Made by a program: the position numbers and the translations under genes. DNA of 64,000 bases from Ampullaceana balthica (Eukaryota > Mollusca > Gastropoda > Lymnaeidae): assembly GCA_944989445.1 (NCBI GenBank), contig CALYLW010001368.1, forward strand, positions 87,474 to 151,473, read 5' to 3'. The notes beneath the pieces are model-generated. The model was not told the origin of the DNA. It did not search any database and saw nothing but the letters and a program-made list of their open reading frames with translations. This document shows positions 1-11,432 of this stretch, in pieces; the stretch's first letter is position 1, and every line of letters begins with the position of its first letter.

Positions 1-73
1 AGCAAAGGATAATAACATCAAATTCACTCAAATTTTTCCGCTCAAATGTGGAAAAGAAGTACTTTTACAGCCT

Positions 74-1007
74 TTGCACCAACTCCTCACTTTGTGCTGG
101 GAACAGTTACCAAAGGAGTTAAAAGATGCCAACATCGTTACACTGTATAAAAATAAAGGAGACAAGAGTGACTGCAATAACTATTGTGGAATCTCTCTCC
201 TCAGCATAGTTGGAAAGGCCTTCGCCCGAGTTGCATTAGAATCTCCCAGAATCGCAGTGTGACTTTCGAGCCGGAAGATCAACCATAGACATGATCTTCT
301 CTCTGCGCCAGCTGCAGGAGAAATGCAGGGAGCAACATATGCCTCTATACATCGCGTTCGTTGACCTAACTAAAGCTTTTGATCTTGTCAGAAGAAGCGG
401 CCTTTTCCAGATCTTAGTAAAAATAGGCTGCCCTACACATCTGCTTAACATCATCAAGCAATTCCACGATAACATGCAGGGCACAGTGTGCTATAAAGGT
501 GCCACCTCTGAGGCTTTCCCAGTAAGTAGTGGAGTAAAGCAAGGCTGCATGTTGGCACCTACTCTATTCGCAATATTCTTTTCCATCTTACTACAGTATG
601 CCTTCAAGAACAACAGCGAGGGGATATACATACACACCAGAGCTGACGGGAGATTAGTCAATATTGCTTGACTTAGAGCCAAGACCAAAATAAGGAAGAT
701 TTTGCTGCGCGAGCTCTTATTTGCGGACGATGCCTCTTTAATATCCCACACAGCAGACGGACTGCAGAACCTTGTATCCAGCTTCTCCGCTGCCTGCAAA
801 GAGTTTGGCCTAACCATAAGCATAAAGAAAACCAACATTATGGCACAGAATGCTGCCCCTCTCCCGACTATCACCATTGATGACTGCAACCTGGATGTTG
901 TTGACAGTTTTACTTATCTGGGATCAAACATCTCGAGCAACCTCTCATTGGAAGATGAGATAAGTGGTAGGATAGGGAAGGCAGCAACTGTTATGGCTAG
1001 ACTGTAG
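74..1007 (+). pseudogene. LINE ORF2 reverse transcriptase, broken
   Basis: Codes for the RT domain of the LINE above. Visible motifs in order are a fingers region (74-240), DLTKAFD (catalytic Asp, about 364-384), GVKQGC-LAPTLF (about 530-565) and LLFADDASL (catalytic Asp pair, about 715-740). The frame shifts near 230-245. An in-frame TGA at 669-671 and TAG at 1005-1007 stop translation, and another shift follows before 1154. The RT cannot be made from this copy. Coding sense is clear; activity is not expected. Confidence 0.85.
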
Positions 1008-1153
1008 AAAAGAGCCTGGTCCAATGCCAAACTCACAGCAAGGACTAAGCAGCAGGTATACCAGGGCTGCGTACTGAGCCCACTCCTCTATGGATGCGAG
1101 TCTTAGACCACCTATACCAGGCATGACAGAAGGCTTAATAGCTTCCACCTCAG

Positions 1154-1639
1154 ATGCCTGCGCACATCCTAGACATCAAATGGCAAGAGAAAGTCCCCAA
1201 CACAGAGGTCCTGGCTCAAGCAAGCATGAGTAGCATTCCAGCCATATTAAGCCAAAGACGCCTCCGTTGGCTTGGACACGTCAAGAGGATGCAGACTGTT
1301 CGTATGCCCAAGGATGTGCTATACAGCGAGCTGGCAACAGGGAAAAGGTCGGTCGGTCGGCCATGTCTCAGATACATGGACATATGCAGGAGAGACATGA
1401 AAGTAGCCAACATTGATATACAAAACTGGGAGAACCTGGCAGAGGTTAGGTCCACGTGGCGGGCTTTAGTGAAAGAAGGATCACTAAGAGCAGAGGAGCA
1501 AACTAGGGCAGAAGCAGTTGAAAAAAGAGCAAGGAGCAAGGCCAGACAACACTGCGCCACTGCATTCGTGTGTGTGACATGCAGAAGAGACTGCCACTCA
1601 AGGATTGGTCTCATCAGCCACACCAAGAGCTGCAAATAA
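1154..1639 (+). pseudogene. LINE ORF2 C-terminal region with zinc finger
   Basis: Open for about 161 codons in a different frame from the RT block. It carries RRLRWLGHVKRM and a GRP-LR motif typical of LINE ORF2 C-termini, and ends in a CCHC-type finger (CVTCRRDCHSRIGL, then H and C) immediately before the stop. This finger is common at the end of such ORFs in invertebrates and is thought to bind nucleic acid. Separated from the RT by a frameshift between 1007 and 1154. Confidence 0.8.
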
Positions 1640-1829
1640 TAAAGATAAATCTATCGTCTTTCGTAGACGGACAGATGCCATACATACATACAATCACATC
1701 AAATGGTTTTTGACATTACTGCTGCATTGTTCGTTAGCTGTTTTGCTATGCCTTGGCAACCAAACAAATTTTAATTTTTTTCTTATTCAAAACAAGCCAA
1801 ATTCATACTTTATCTTATATGGCTTTAAG

Positions 1830-1966
1830 CCATGTAAGGCCTCATTTTGCTATCACGTCAGTACAGGGAAAATCATGTCAAAACGGGAAAAGAATGCACC
1901 GGTACCTGGTGAAATGCATTAAAAAAAATCCTGCTGGTCATCTAATACAAAAAAGTTTGAGAAGCA
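1830..1966 (+). mobile_element. hAT MITE, right-end fragment
   Basis: The stretch ending TTGAGAAGCACTG at about 1966, with TCCTGCTGGTC upstream, matches the right part of the small hAT MITE that is complete at 15655-15828. The matching left end is absent, so the copy is truncated. Confidence 0.55.
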
Positions 1967-2309
1967 CTGGCTTACAATTTATTTAATGTTGTTTTACATA
2001 GCTTCATGTGTATTACGATATTACAATGTAGACATACACTAAATAAATACTTAAATGAAAAAAGTAATTTGAAACATACTCGTTTCCAAATGGAAAATTA
2101 GGTGTCTTTTTTTGGTCGTTTTGTTTGTTTTTGTTTTGTTCTGTTTTTGTTTTATTTTATTTATTAATTTTTTTTTGTTTTTTATATTTTTTTTTGGTCA
2201 GAGCTTTGTGGCGTATTATTGGAGGGGGTGTCTAACTTTGTGTGACGAGGGGGGGGGGAGGAGGTGAAAAATCGGTCAAAATTGCTTGACATGATTTATG
2301 GACGGCCCC
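1967..2309 (+). mobile_element. GACGTC-type MITE, 5'-truncated copy
   Basis: Shares with the other copies the body (a TTTATTTAATG stretch, ACGATATTACAATG, AAATAAATACTTAAATG) and the G-rich right end GTGTGACGAGGGGG...TGATTTATGGACGGCCCC. The left terminal repeat is missing. Its left edge abuts the hAT MITE fragment. Confidence 0.65.
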
Positions 2310-2945
2310 TTTGACATTCACTGTTAATCAATGCTATTCTCTTTTGATTTTTTTTTAAAAATGTTTTTTTAAAAATAATTTTTTAAAACTCTTGATAAAA
2401 ATTTCTTTGAACACTTTATCTTCCAAACATAATTACTCAGGGATAAATTATGCCAATTTTGTAAACTAAGTAAAACTTTTATTTTTTATATATCATTGTG
2501 TATTAAAGTATCATTGAAATGCCAAGTTACAAAGTAATGTATGTGTGTCCATCCTCAGCTTAATTTTGTCCTAACTGGTCTTGGACTGTCCAGCCCTATA
2601 AAACTCACAAGCCAGTGGCCACGTCTGTCAGAGCACCAGGTAGTTGATGGGGTGGTGATGGGGCATTAGAAGGTTTACTTACTAGACAAGCTAGTTTTCA
2701 GAGCAAAAAAGTAGGGTTAAATGGACAGTTAAAAAAAAATGTTCCATATTTTAAAGGAGAATAAAATAAAAAATAGATTTCTTGTATTAATTTTCTGGTT
2801 TTAAAATAGTCAAATGGGAATTACATAATCTGAATGTTAAAAATTTGTTTAGACTACTATCAGATGAAAATTAATTTTTATGATGATGTGACTCATGTTG
2901 AGAAAAGTGTTGGATCATTTGATTCCATATTAAATTTAACATCAA
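2310..2945. other. AT-rich spacer
   Basis: Homopolymer-rich DNA in the intron upstream of the first visible host exon. No exon, transposon end or repeat unit recognised. Confidence 0.5.
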
Positions 2946-3385
2946 TGAAATATGATATGGTTTTATTTACAAAGAATGTAATCTGAAATCATACAAGAAT
3001 AAAATATGATATGGTTTTATTTTACAAAGAATGTAATCTGAAATCATGCAAGAATAAAATATGATATGGTTTTATTTTAGCAAGAATGTAATCTGAAATC
3101 ATGCAAGAATAAAATATGATATGGTTTTATTTTACAAAGAATGTAATCTGAAATCATGCAAGAATAAAATATGATATGGTTTTATTTTACCAAGAATGTA
3201 ATCTGAAATCATGCAAGAATAAAATATGATATGGTTTTATTTTACCAAGAATGTAATCTGAAATCATACAAGAATAAAATATGATATGGTTTTATTTTAC
3301 AAAGAATGTAATCTGAAATCATGCAAGAATAAAATATGATAATGTTTTATTTTACAAAGAATGTAATCTGAAATCATACAAGAAT
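2946..3385 (+). repeat. 55-bp tandem repeat, about 8 copies
   Basis: Unit of about 55 bp built around ATATGATATGGTTTTATTTT and AAGAATGTAATCTGAAATCA. Eight consecutive copies differ by few bases; the last has ATGATAATG. The array ends 16 bp before the acceptor of the exon at 3402, so it forms the branchpoint-proximal part of that intron. Confidence 0.95.
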
Positions 3386-3401
3386 CCTTTGATATCTCCA
3401 G

Positions 3402-3511
3402 GCTCAGCACCTGCCATCTATGCCATGGAGTGCATGGTGGACCATGTGGCCACCTACCTCAAGAAAGATCACCTGGAGGTCCGCAAGGTGAACCTCTTTG
3501 TGGACGGTCAG
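3402..3511 (+). CDS. Molybdo-flavoenzyme exon a
   Basis: Acceptor TATCTCCAG before 3402 and donor CAG/GTATGA after 3511. Phase 1 start, phase 0 end, 36 full codons. It encodes SAPAIYAMECMVDHVA and continues to NLFVDGQ, matching the conserved segment after the RAPG/RGFGGPQ region of the family (substrate-pocket Arg segment just upstream). Confidence 0.9.
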
Positions 3512-3760
3512 GTATGAGCTGATTTCATGTGTGCCTGTCGGGATAGTTAGTCTCAGCCGGCTGGGATAGCTGGATAATATCCACAGCCTTACATTGGTCA
3601 AAGTCAAAATTTGGGACAGTGTTTTAAGGAATATTTAATTTTCTCTTGTAATGGTCTCAGGAGTAGATTGGTGTCTTGAAATTGGAATTGGGTTTAAATT
3701 GCCATTTAAAGTTTGTTTTGTTTTGCTTTCAATCATTGATCATTGCTTGACCTTGTGCAG

Positions 3761-3882
3761 ACCACACTGGGGGGGGTGTTGTGCTGGACGATTGTCTGAT
3801 TGCATTTGGAACCCTGGTGGCACAGATGCAGGCCGACATTGTCTTTGCAGACAGGGTCAAGGCCGTCAATGACTTTAACCAG
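3761..3882 (+). pseudogene. Molybdo-flavoenzyme exon b, frameshifted in a G8 run
   Basis: Acceptor TTGTGCAG at 3753-3760 and donor AACCAG/GTAAAA. It codes VLDDCLIAFGTLVAQMQ then RVKAVNDFNQ in one frame. The exon is entered in phase 0, where the reading runs into TGA after about 12 codons. Its length is 122 nt; 120 or 123 would restore the frame. The error maps to the run of eight G at about 3769-3776, so a sequencing or assembly indel is as plausible as a real mutation. Confidence 0.8.
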
Positions 3883-4119
3883 GTAAAAAGTTATAAACAA
3901 TGTGACATTGAAAAGTTTAAAATTTCCTTTTTCCTGCAGTTTGAAGCTAAATGACACATTCAGAAGAGTTATAGAATAAGGATCATTACTTTATCATAGA
4001 ATGCAGCTTCGATGAATTTTTTGCTAGGGAAGAAAACAAACCTTAGTAAAGGAAAAAAAACATTTTAACTGCTATTCATAATTTTATCTAAGCGAAATTG
4101 AATCCATAATGGTTAAACA

Positions 4120-4393
4120 GGGCACAAAGGTCGAGTGGCTTGCATGCTCGGCTGGCCACAGGTTCAGATCTCCATGTAGGCAGGTATTAGTTCCCGAGGC
4201 CAAGGATGTCCCCGAGTCCACCTTGCTCCGAATGGGTACCTGACACTAGTTAGGGAAACAAAGGCAGCTGGAAATTAGGTGGAACCCTCATAGCCGTGGC
4301 CTGTGAACGCTGCCAACAGACCGGCATGGACTGTAGACGCACAATAATCTTCTGTATAGAATCAGCATCTGTATAGATAAGATAAGATAAACC
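4120..4393 (+). mobile_element. tRNA-derived SINE, copy 1
   Basis: The tRNA-like head has an A-box-like GGTCGAGTGGC and a B-box GGTTCAGATCTC. The body has CCTTGCTCCGAATGGG and GCCGTGGCCTGTGAA; the tail is CTGTATAGATAAGATAAG. Same family as 11944-12190 and 23680-23960. Located in the intron between exons b and c. Confidence 0.85.
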
Positions 4394-4647
4394 TTCATAT
4401 ATTTGACCATGAATACACTGGAACCATTTCATATTAATAAAAATTTTTCCACATACAAAATAAATAGAAACTGTACTAAAATTTAGGAAATGTTTAAATT
4501 TTAAATGCTTCATCAATTTTTTTATTTCAATAATATTTCATGGACAACTCCTTTAGATTTCATAAGGAACATTCATTGCAACTTTTAGACTAAAATAATA
4601 TGTCATCCAGGCCTAAGTCCTGCCAGATAAAATGATGTGTTTTCCTG

Positions 4648-4796
4648 GCCAATCGATGGAAGAAGCGTGGCCTCAACGTGATGCCCATCCGGTACCCCAT
4701 GATGTGGAACCGTTTCAGCCACAGCGCCACAGTCGTCATACACAGTGTGGCCATATCTCACGGGGGCATTGACATGGATCAAGGCATTAACACAAG
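4648..4796 (+). pseudogene. Molybdo-flavoenzyme exon c, dead acceptor and 1-nt loss
   Basis: Encodes NRWKKRGLNVMPIRYP and then SHGGIDMDQGINT. The expected AG acceptor before GCCAATCGATGG is TG (4646-4647). The exon is 149 nt, although both neighbours join in phase 0, so one base has been lost, probably in the final AAG codon before GTAGAG. The family motif HGG-x-EMGQG reads HGGIDMDQG, replacing a conserved Glu by Asp and a Gly by Asp. A few residues before SVAISHGG also seem deleted. Skipping this exon would keep the flanking exons in frame but remove a catalytic segment. Confidence 0.8.
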
Positions 4797-5143
4797 GTAG
4801 AGATAAGGCCATGTAAAAGTGAATGAGTAACATCGAGGTGAAGACAAGATTGGAAGGATGACCAAAATATTTTCATTTCCTCCTCCCTTTACCTGCATAT
4901 TTCCATAGGATTACACAGGTACAACAAAGGATATAGGTTCAATGCCTGTGTTTACTTTTTTTAAAGTATGATGCTGACAGCTAAAATTGGGGCTTTTCAT
5001 TTTTTGTGGTGTTTAAATATTTCATTCCTGCTACAGCATACACAACCAAATTGTCTCAAATTTTGAAAACGAGTGTCCATCTTATCTGTTCAGAACACTT
5101 CATCAGTAATGAAAATATTGTGCAACTTTGAGGAGATATTGGC
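4797..5143 (+). other. Intron segment, nothing recognised
   Basis: Intron after exon c. AT-rich, without a recognisable element until the terminal repeat at 5144. Confidence 0.5.
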
Positions 5144-6624
5144 TTAGGGGCCATCCATATATTACGTACGCACAAAATTTGTATTTTTGTACCGTTGCAT
5201 CCCGTACATTTTCGGGACCACCTCCCATGCGTACGTACAAATTCGCTAACAACGTTTTTGAAAAAAATAAATTGTAAGCCGGAGTCAGAAGATATTGGTT
5301 TTACTATTTGAAGCCGTCAATAAATGACGTCACACACCTTAAAAGGGGGCGGGGGAGGGGGTCACGCATTTGTGACGAGGGAGGGGGTGTTTAAGAAATG
5401 TGACTTCACATCAAAATGCGCACTAAAATATTTGAAAATGCGGCTTTTTTTCTTTTCTTGTTTTTTTTTGTTTTTTTTTGTTGGGGGGGGGGTCAAAGCT
5501 TTGGGGCCGTCCATTAATGACGTCCCGCGATTATGGCCGATTTTCACCCCCCCCTCCCCCACGTCGTGCGTCGTCACTAAAAGTTAGAACCCCCCCCCCT
5601 TCTTTTCCAATATTAAGTCACAAAAATGCCCCTTCCCCCCAAAAAAAAATTAATTTGAAAATTAGCATGTTTCAAATCACTTTTTGCCGTTTAAGTATGT
5701 ATTTAGTTTAAGGCTGCACTTTAATATCGTAACACGCGGGAAGCCCATGTAAAATGTCATTAAATAAATTGTAAACAAACAAATATTTAAGTACAACTTT
5801 TATTTTAAGTTACGCGTTTTGATGTGACGTGACATTTCTTAAACTATCCCTCCCCTTCGTCACAAATGGTCGACCCCCTCCCCCCTCTAGGTGCGTAACG
5901 TCATTTTGGCAGATTTTTCCCTCCCCCTCCCCCCGTCGTCACGCGTCGTCACAAAAACTTAGACTACCCCCTCCAATATGACGTCACAAAGCTTTGCACC
6001 CCCCCATAAAAGCTGTATTTTTTTTTGAAAAAGAGCATGTTTAAAATCACTTTTTTGGTCATTTTTGTATTTATTTAGTGTAGGCCTGCATTCTAATATC
6101 GTAACTCGTGTGAAGTCATGTAAAACACCACGTAACAAATAAAAAAACTTAAGTGGAACTTTTATTTAAAGTTGCAAGTTTTGATGTGACGTAACATTTC
6201 TCTAACAACCCCCTCCCCCACGTCACACATCGTCACAAATATGTAGACACCCCCCCCCCTTTTTTCCCCCCTAGGTGCGTGAAATCGCCGACTCGGTGTG
6301 TGTGTTTATAACGGCTAAGGTACCGGTGGGCGAAAGAGAAACTTAATCTAATTTCAAGAAAAGGAAATATAAATCTGATGGATATATTTTAATAATGGGT
6401 AAAAGTTTGGTCTGAATCAAATGTTAATTACTTTCAAGTAATTAAAAGTTCAAAATTTCGCTTGCAATAAATTATATAACATTATTGCATATCAGTCTTG
6501 ACTCAGACGGTCTCGAATGCCGTTTGCAGCCAGAGCGCTTTACGTTACTATGCTTAGTATTATGCAAAATGACGAAAATTTAAGACCCCCCTCCTTGCGT
6601 ACGTAATATATGGATGGCCCCTTA
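5144..6624. mobile_element. Composite 1.48-kb DNA element with TIRs, containing GACGTC MITE pieces
   Basis: Terminal inverted repeats of about 28 bp: GGGGCCATCCATATATTACG at the left (from 5147) and its complement ending near 6622, one mismatch by eye. Inside are several partial blocks of the related GACGTC MITE, each with TGACGTCA-like sites and long G or C runs (5313-5400, 5503-5600, 5870-6000, 6190-6280). No transposase. Probably a non-autonomous element that accumulated internal copies. Confidence 0.75.
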
Positions 6625-6811
6625 GTTGTATCGTTATGACCATGGTTTAATTTCAAAATAATACTACTACTAATACTACATTGTACTGTGAATTATTTTT
6701 ATTTATTATAATTTATTTTGTTATTCCTTTTTAAATAACTTATATTAACTTCAAAATCTTGTCGTCATCTCTCTCTCTCTGTCTGTCGTTCGCGGGCGGG
6801 CGGAAAAACAA

Positions 6812-7348
6812 AAGTAAATAAAACAAACCTGTAAAAACAAAGTTTTTGACTATAAATCCCTTATATATGAGTCATAATTAAAAGTATTGATCATCTTCAA
6901 AAGCAACAAACATTTACAGACTGTATCTGCCTTAACTCCTGCTGTATAACCGAGAGGTGAAAGGTCTGGTCACCGATCGCTGGACAGAGCTCAGCGTGAC
7001 ACATAAAATGTAAACAAAAGCACTCCGGTACTTCGATGGGTCGCGTCAACGCGCGAACTGAGCTCTCACGTGAAAAAAAATAACAAACTGTGAAATTGAA
7101 TTACATACCTCGTATATAGATAAACTAAAAATGCATTAATTTAATTATGGTACGTTCCATCGGTCTGAAATTTTGATACTATGCATTGTTAGGTGACACG
7201 GGTCCGTGTGCTGAATTTCAGCTCGATGGCTTCACGGGAAGTGGGGTCATTTTTGACTTTTGTTTTTCCGCCCGCCCAAGACAGAGAGACAGAGATCACG
7301 ACAGAGAGACAGAGACGGCGGTGAAGTTAATATAAGGGATTTAAAAAT
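6812..7348 (-). repeat. Foldback-type repeat, reverse copy nested in the forward copy
   Basis: Begins AAACAAACCTGTAAAAACAA and ends GTTAATATAAGGGATTT, the reverse complement of the forward unit. The contents (TTACAGACTG, TGAAATTTTGATAC, TTTCAGCTCGATGG) match 11433-11905. It lies exactly inside the forward copy. Confidence 0.75.
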
Positions 7349-7516
7349 GACACACTTCCCGTGATGCCATCGAGCTGAAATTTTGTACATAGACTCTTGT
7401 CACCTAACAATGCATTGTATCAAAATTTCAGATCGATCGAACGTACCGTAATTAAATTAATGCATTTTTAGTTTATCTCTATATAACTATATGTAGCGGC
7501 GTGCTTTTGTTTAGAT

Positions 7517-9648
7517 CAGTAGTTCCCAAACTTTTTTGACCCCACGGACCCCTTTTATAGTCAAAACTACCCCACGGACCCCCAAGTGAAAACAACTTTA
7601 TAAATGCATAGTACAAAAATTACCAAAGCAAAATGTTGATGAAGAAGTACGGTATTTATTGAAATTATCACTTTTGTTAAAATAAAATTGAAAACAATTA
7701 ATAACTTGGATTAACGTGATGAGACTTTATGAGTGTATACTCAATGTTTGTGTGTAGGAAACGCAAATCCTCACGAGCACCCATTTCTAGCCGTTTCATT
7801 TTTTAATTTTTTTATTTTAATTTTTAAAAATTTATATTATGATGAGGTTCATAACGCCACTGAATCTTTCTTCTACCAAATAAGAAGATAGGCAAGCAGT
7901 AAAAAATTATGTACAATAACCCATGATGCCGGACCTAAATTTGGGCTGTACAATAGCCTATAATACAGGACCTAAAAGTGGCTGTACAATAACCCATAAT
8001 GCATGGTATAAAATTGGGATCTTACTTTGTAACCAGAATTTGGGGTATCCTGGTTCAAACATTTGTTTATGTTTCTCATGTGTGTATATTTCAATAAGCT
8101 GCTCCTGTATTAATATGGATTTATCTGTGTTTGTGATCTGAGATTGTCCATGCGCAAAAGGGTCCAACTGCCAGTCGGAAATATCCAATAGATACGAATG
8201 CCTACAAATCTATTGTTCAGGTCTGAGGTCTGCATGAAGAGCCGTTAAGTTCTGACAGTAAGCCAGCAAATCTTTATCTCTAATTTGCAATTTTGAAAGA
8301 TTTTTAAACTGAGAACATTCTCCTGTTCGTAAGTTTTGTTTGCACAGAAAAAGCTTTGCAACAAACTCAGATATAACGCTTTTAGTTTTGATTAAATTTA
8401 ATTGGTTACCTTGTAGTAGTTGTAGTTTCAATTTAGTTTGGGTCAAGTTGGGCAAATAAATTCTTCATTAAAGACATATCATTTTTTTTAGTTAATTGAG
8501 TTGCAGATCATTGTCTTTGTTCTCCAGGATTCTGACACTAAATCAAAGAGCCTAAAATCGATTTAAATATGTACGTGTTGATAACCAGCGTACTTCTCTG
8601 TGAATCAGTATTCCATTATAGTCTTCTTGACTTTCCAAACAATATTGAGCAAATAATATCTAATTGTAGGTACAGTCTGTTTTAGTATGCCAGAAAGTCA
8701 AGAGTATTGCTTTAAGTTCAAAGATTTTTTAAATTCAGTTGCCACTCGACCACCGCGTCCCTTATAACGTTCCACCTTTCGTATCTGTTTACAAACATTT
8801 AGCCATACTTCAAATGTTCAATAACCCTGTATTGTCGGCATTGTTTCTTCGGCTCACTCAGTGCTGGATTTACCTATTTGCAAAACAAGCTATAACTTAG
8901 GGTCCCTGCCTTCTTGGGGGCCCGCGGAATTTTATTTTCATATATGTCACTGATATAGAATATCTAAACTTCAAAATGGCCTTAAATAGCTTAGGACCCC
9001 ATCAAGTCGAAATACAGACTTGGGCTCACTCATTCTCTTATCTGTTGTAACAGACCACTGTTAAGAATTATTAACGTTTTCAATGGAATTCTACAGTAAA
9101 GCCCTATTAAAAACAATATTTGATGATAGGATACAATTTTGATAAATATATCTTCCCGACACATCGAAAAATACACAACCTTGCAACCGTCGTAGATTCA
9201 AGTTAAAAACTTGAATTTATCTATTTATAGTTATAGGAATTCGGCATTTCTTTTGCATCAAGCTTGACCTTTCAATAAACAAAGTATTTTGACTGGTTAT
9301 AGATGTGGGAATTACAGTAATTCTACTACTTTTTATAAGTAAAACAACATTGTATTCATGAATGATAGTATCTAAGATATCTGGGATACAACGCTATAAA
9401 TAATTATCATTATATTATTATTATTATTATTTAATTAGTAGAAAAGGCATTCACATACTATTTTATTTATTATTATTTATTTTAATTTCCATAATAATAA
9501 TAATGTATCACAGTTTTATTTTATTAAACCTTGCGCGGACCCCCTGACGTTGTTCAGGGACCCCCAAATCAATTTTAATTTTCCACGGACCCGCTGAAGG
9601 GTACCGCGGACCCCTGGGGGTCCGTACGGACCACTTTGGGAACCACTG
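7517..9648. mobile_element. 2.13-kb non-autonomous hAT element
   Basis: Starts CAGTAGTTCCCAAACTTTTT and ends TTTGGGAACCACTG. Flanked by a perfect 8-bp target duplication GTTTAGAT (7509-7516 and 9649-9656). It carries G/C-rich CACGGACCCC subterminal repeats. No ORF above about 80 codons, so no transposase. A short SINE-head fragment lies inside near 8744-8762. Confidence 0.9.
8744..8762 (-). repeat. SINE head fragment
   Basis: The 19-bp stretch GCCACTCGACCACCGCGTC equals the complement of the tRNA-like 5' end of the SINE family (compare 23938-23957). Too short to be sure that it is more than a remnant. Confidence 0.4.
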
Positions 9649-10035
9649 GTTTAGATTTTACATGTCACGTTTAGTTCAGTCTAGCGATCAGTGACCAGAC
9701 CTTTGCCCTCCCCCCCTTTGTTTTACAGCAAAGGGGAGTTAAGGCAGTTTCAGTCTGTAAATGTTTGTCACGTTTGAACATGATCAATACTTTTAGTTAT
9801 GTCTCATATATAAGGGATTTATAGTCAAAAACTTTGTTTTTACGGGGTTGTTTAATTTATTATTATTGTTAAGAGTAGCAGAAGGCATTGCCTGTGGGCA
9901 AGGCATCTTAGAGAATTTTTCAAACAAAATGTATGGGTTCACAGAATACGTCCATCTTGTTTTAAATACATATTTAAACAGTCGTTTTGTTAGTAGTTGT
10001 ATACGACCTGATTTTTTTTCATGATTTATTAACAG

Positions 10036-10164
10036 GCCATTCAGTGCTGTGCTTATAAACTGGGAATCCCAATGGACAAAATCAAAGTCAAGAAAACGTC
10101 ATCATTCTTCAATGCCAACTCATCATGGACTGCAGGGACTGTGACCTCTGAACTTGTCTGCATG
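10036..10164 (+). CDS. Molybdo-flavoenzyme exon d
   Basis: Acceptor TTATTAACAG, donor CATG/GTATGT. 43 codons, phase 0 to 0. It encodes AIQCCAYKLGIPMDKIKVKK and then a TVTSELVCM end, matching the family segment after the MGQG loop. Its phase fits exon b (0) but not exon c as it now stands. Confidence 0.9.
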
Positions 10165-10740
10165 GTATGTACTCTAGAAACTCAACTGTGTATTGTTGCT
10201 TCTGAAAGTTCCCGGTGTGGATGGACACAGGTGGAAGTCCTGTGGTGTGCGCTCTTTTGAAATGGCGGCACCAAAATTGTGAAACAGTCTTCCAAATTTT
10301 TTTTAAAAAATATGAAAACACAAATAAATTTGAAGACTTTCTTATTTGATAGAGTATTTAAACACCAAAACGCAACCAGCAAGCTAGTCTAGCATGGATA
10401 GTATTAGTGCTATAGAGGAAAGCATTCATTCATTCATGGAGACAATTTTGTGTGCAACAATTATGTTGAAATAGATTAGTGGCTATTTAGATTTGTTGGC
10501 CTGAGTGTGTTGGCCTAAGTTTATGTTAAATATATGTCCGTCTTGTTACAGAGTTTACTAACAATAAATAATATTGACATGTATTTATTTTTTTAGTGGT
10601 TTGAAATGATCATTGAGTTTAAGAGGATTGTATTTTGAATTTTAGTCCTGCAAGATGTTAGGAGGATTGGCAGAATAAATTCACAGAAGTTGAAACAAAT
10701 AAAATTGAAACGTTATTGATGTATTTGTTGAATGATTCAG
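10165..10740 (+). other. Intron between exons d and e
   Basis: 575 bp, AT-rich. No transposable element recognised. Confidence 0.5.
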
Positions 10741-10871
10741 GCCTTTATGCAGTGCTACGACACACTTCTTGCACGCATGGCGCCTGTCAAAGCCAAACTG
10801 GTCAACCCGACATGGGAACAGATTGTACAACAGTGCTTCAAGGACACGGTGGATCTGACCGCTACACATTT
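10741..10871 (+). CDS. Molybdo-flavoenzyme exon e
   Basis: Acceptor AATGATTCAG, donor CATTT/GTGAGT. Phase 0 to 2, 43 codons plus two bases. It encodes AFMQCYDTLLARMAPVKAKL and ends TVDLTATH, the family segment that leads to the EVDVLTG block. Confidence 0.9.
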
Positions 10872-10910
10872 GTGAGTCAGTTCATTTCTCCTGCTGTAAT
10901 TGATCATTTA

Positions 10911-11432
10911 ATAAGTAATATTTAAAAAATCTTTTTTTTAAAAAAGGACACGCTTTTAACATAATCACTACTTTTAGTTATGTCTCATATATAAGGGATT
11001 TATAGTCAAAAACTTTGTTTTTACAGCTATTTTTTATTTAAAACTTATATTAAAAACTCTTTAAAATTCACGTCTGAAGCCCACACATCTTTTTTACCAC
11101 TATTTTTTTTTATACCAAACACCTCATAAGCGCCCGCCCAACGTTTTATACCAAGGTGATATGTCCACGTGGTGAACTCATGGATGTCAACAAAGCAGAC
11201 GGGTACCGTTGCTTATATATAGACTATAGATAAACTAAAAATTCAATAATTTCAATACGGTACATTCGATCTATCTGAAATTTTGATACAATGCATTGTC
11301 ATCCAAGATCTATCTGTGGTAAAATTTTGAGATCTCTAGGACCATCAGAAGTGGTTTAATTTTACGTTACAAGATTTGAAGGAAGGATACAACATACAAA
11401 CAGTGTGACTTTAATAAAAGCGTGTAATAAAA
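10911..11432 (+). mobile_element. 520-bp non-autonomous element, copy 1
   Basis: Nearly identical to 37523-38042; only a handful of differences seen by eye. It contains GGACACGCTTTTAACATAAT near its left part and TAATAAAAGCGTGTAA at the right, an imperfect inverted pair. Shares segments with the foldback family (ATATAAGGGATTTATAG). Begins about 40 bp after exon e. No coding capacity. Confidence 0.8.

Larger units (their letters stand above)
1..1700 (+). mobile_element. Decayed non-LTR retrotransposon (LINE), 5' end outside window
   Basis: Reverse-transcriptase and C-terminal zinc-finger coding pieces run in order on the + strand from the left edge to about 1640. They are followed by a short 3' UTR and a CATA-repeat tail near 1680-1700. 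A hairpin-like stretch (ATCGTC...GACGGACAGATGCC) precedes the tail, as often seen at LINE 3' ends. The 5' end (endonuclease) is outside the window. A second, more degraded copy of the same 3' region lies at 42826-43235. Clade not assigned by eye. Confidence 0.85.
6735..9850 (+). repeat. Foldback-type repeat, forward copy, twice interrupted
   Basis: Three pieces of one repeat (6735-6811, 7349-7516, 9657-9850) match the continuous copy at 60254-60800. The left end has CTTATATTAACTTC and the right end has ATATAAGGGATTTATAG then AAACTTTGTTTTTACGGG. It is split by a reverse copy of the same family (6812-7348) and by a hAT element (7517-9648). Confidence 0.75.
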
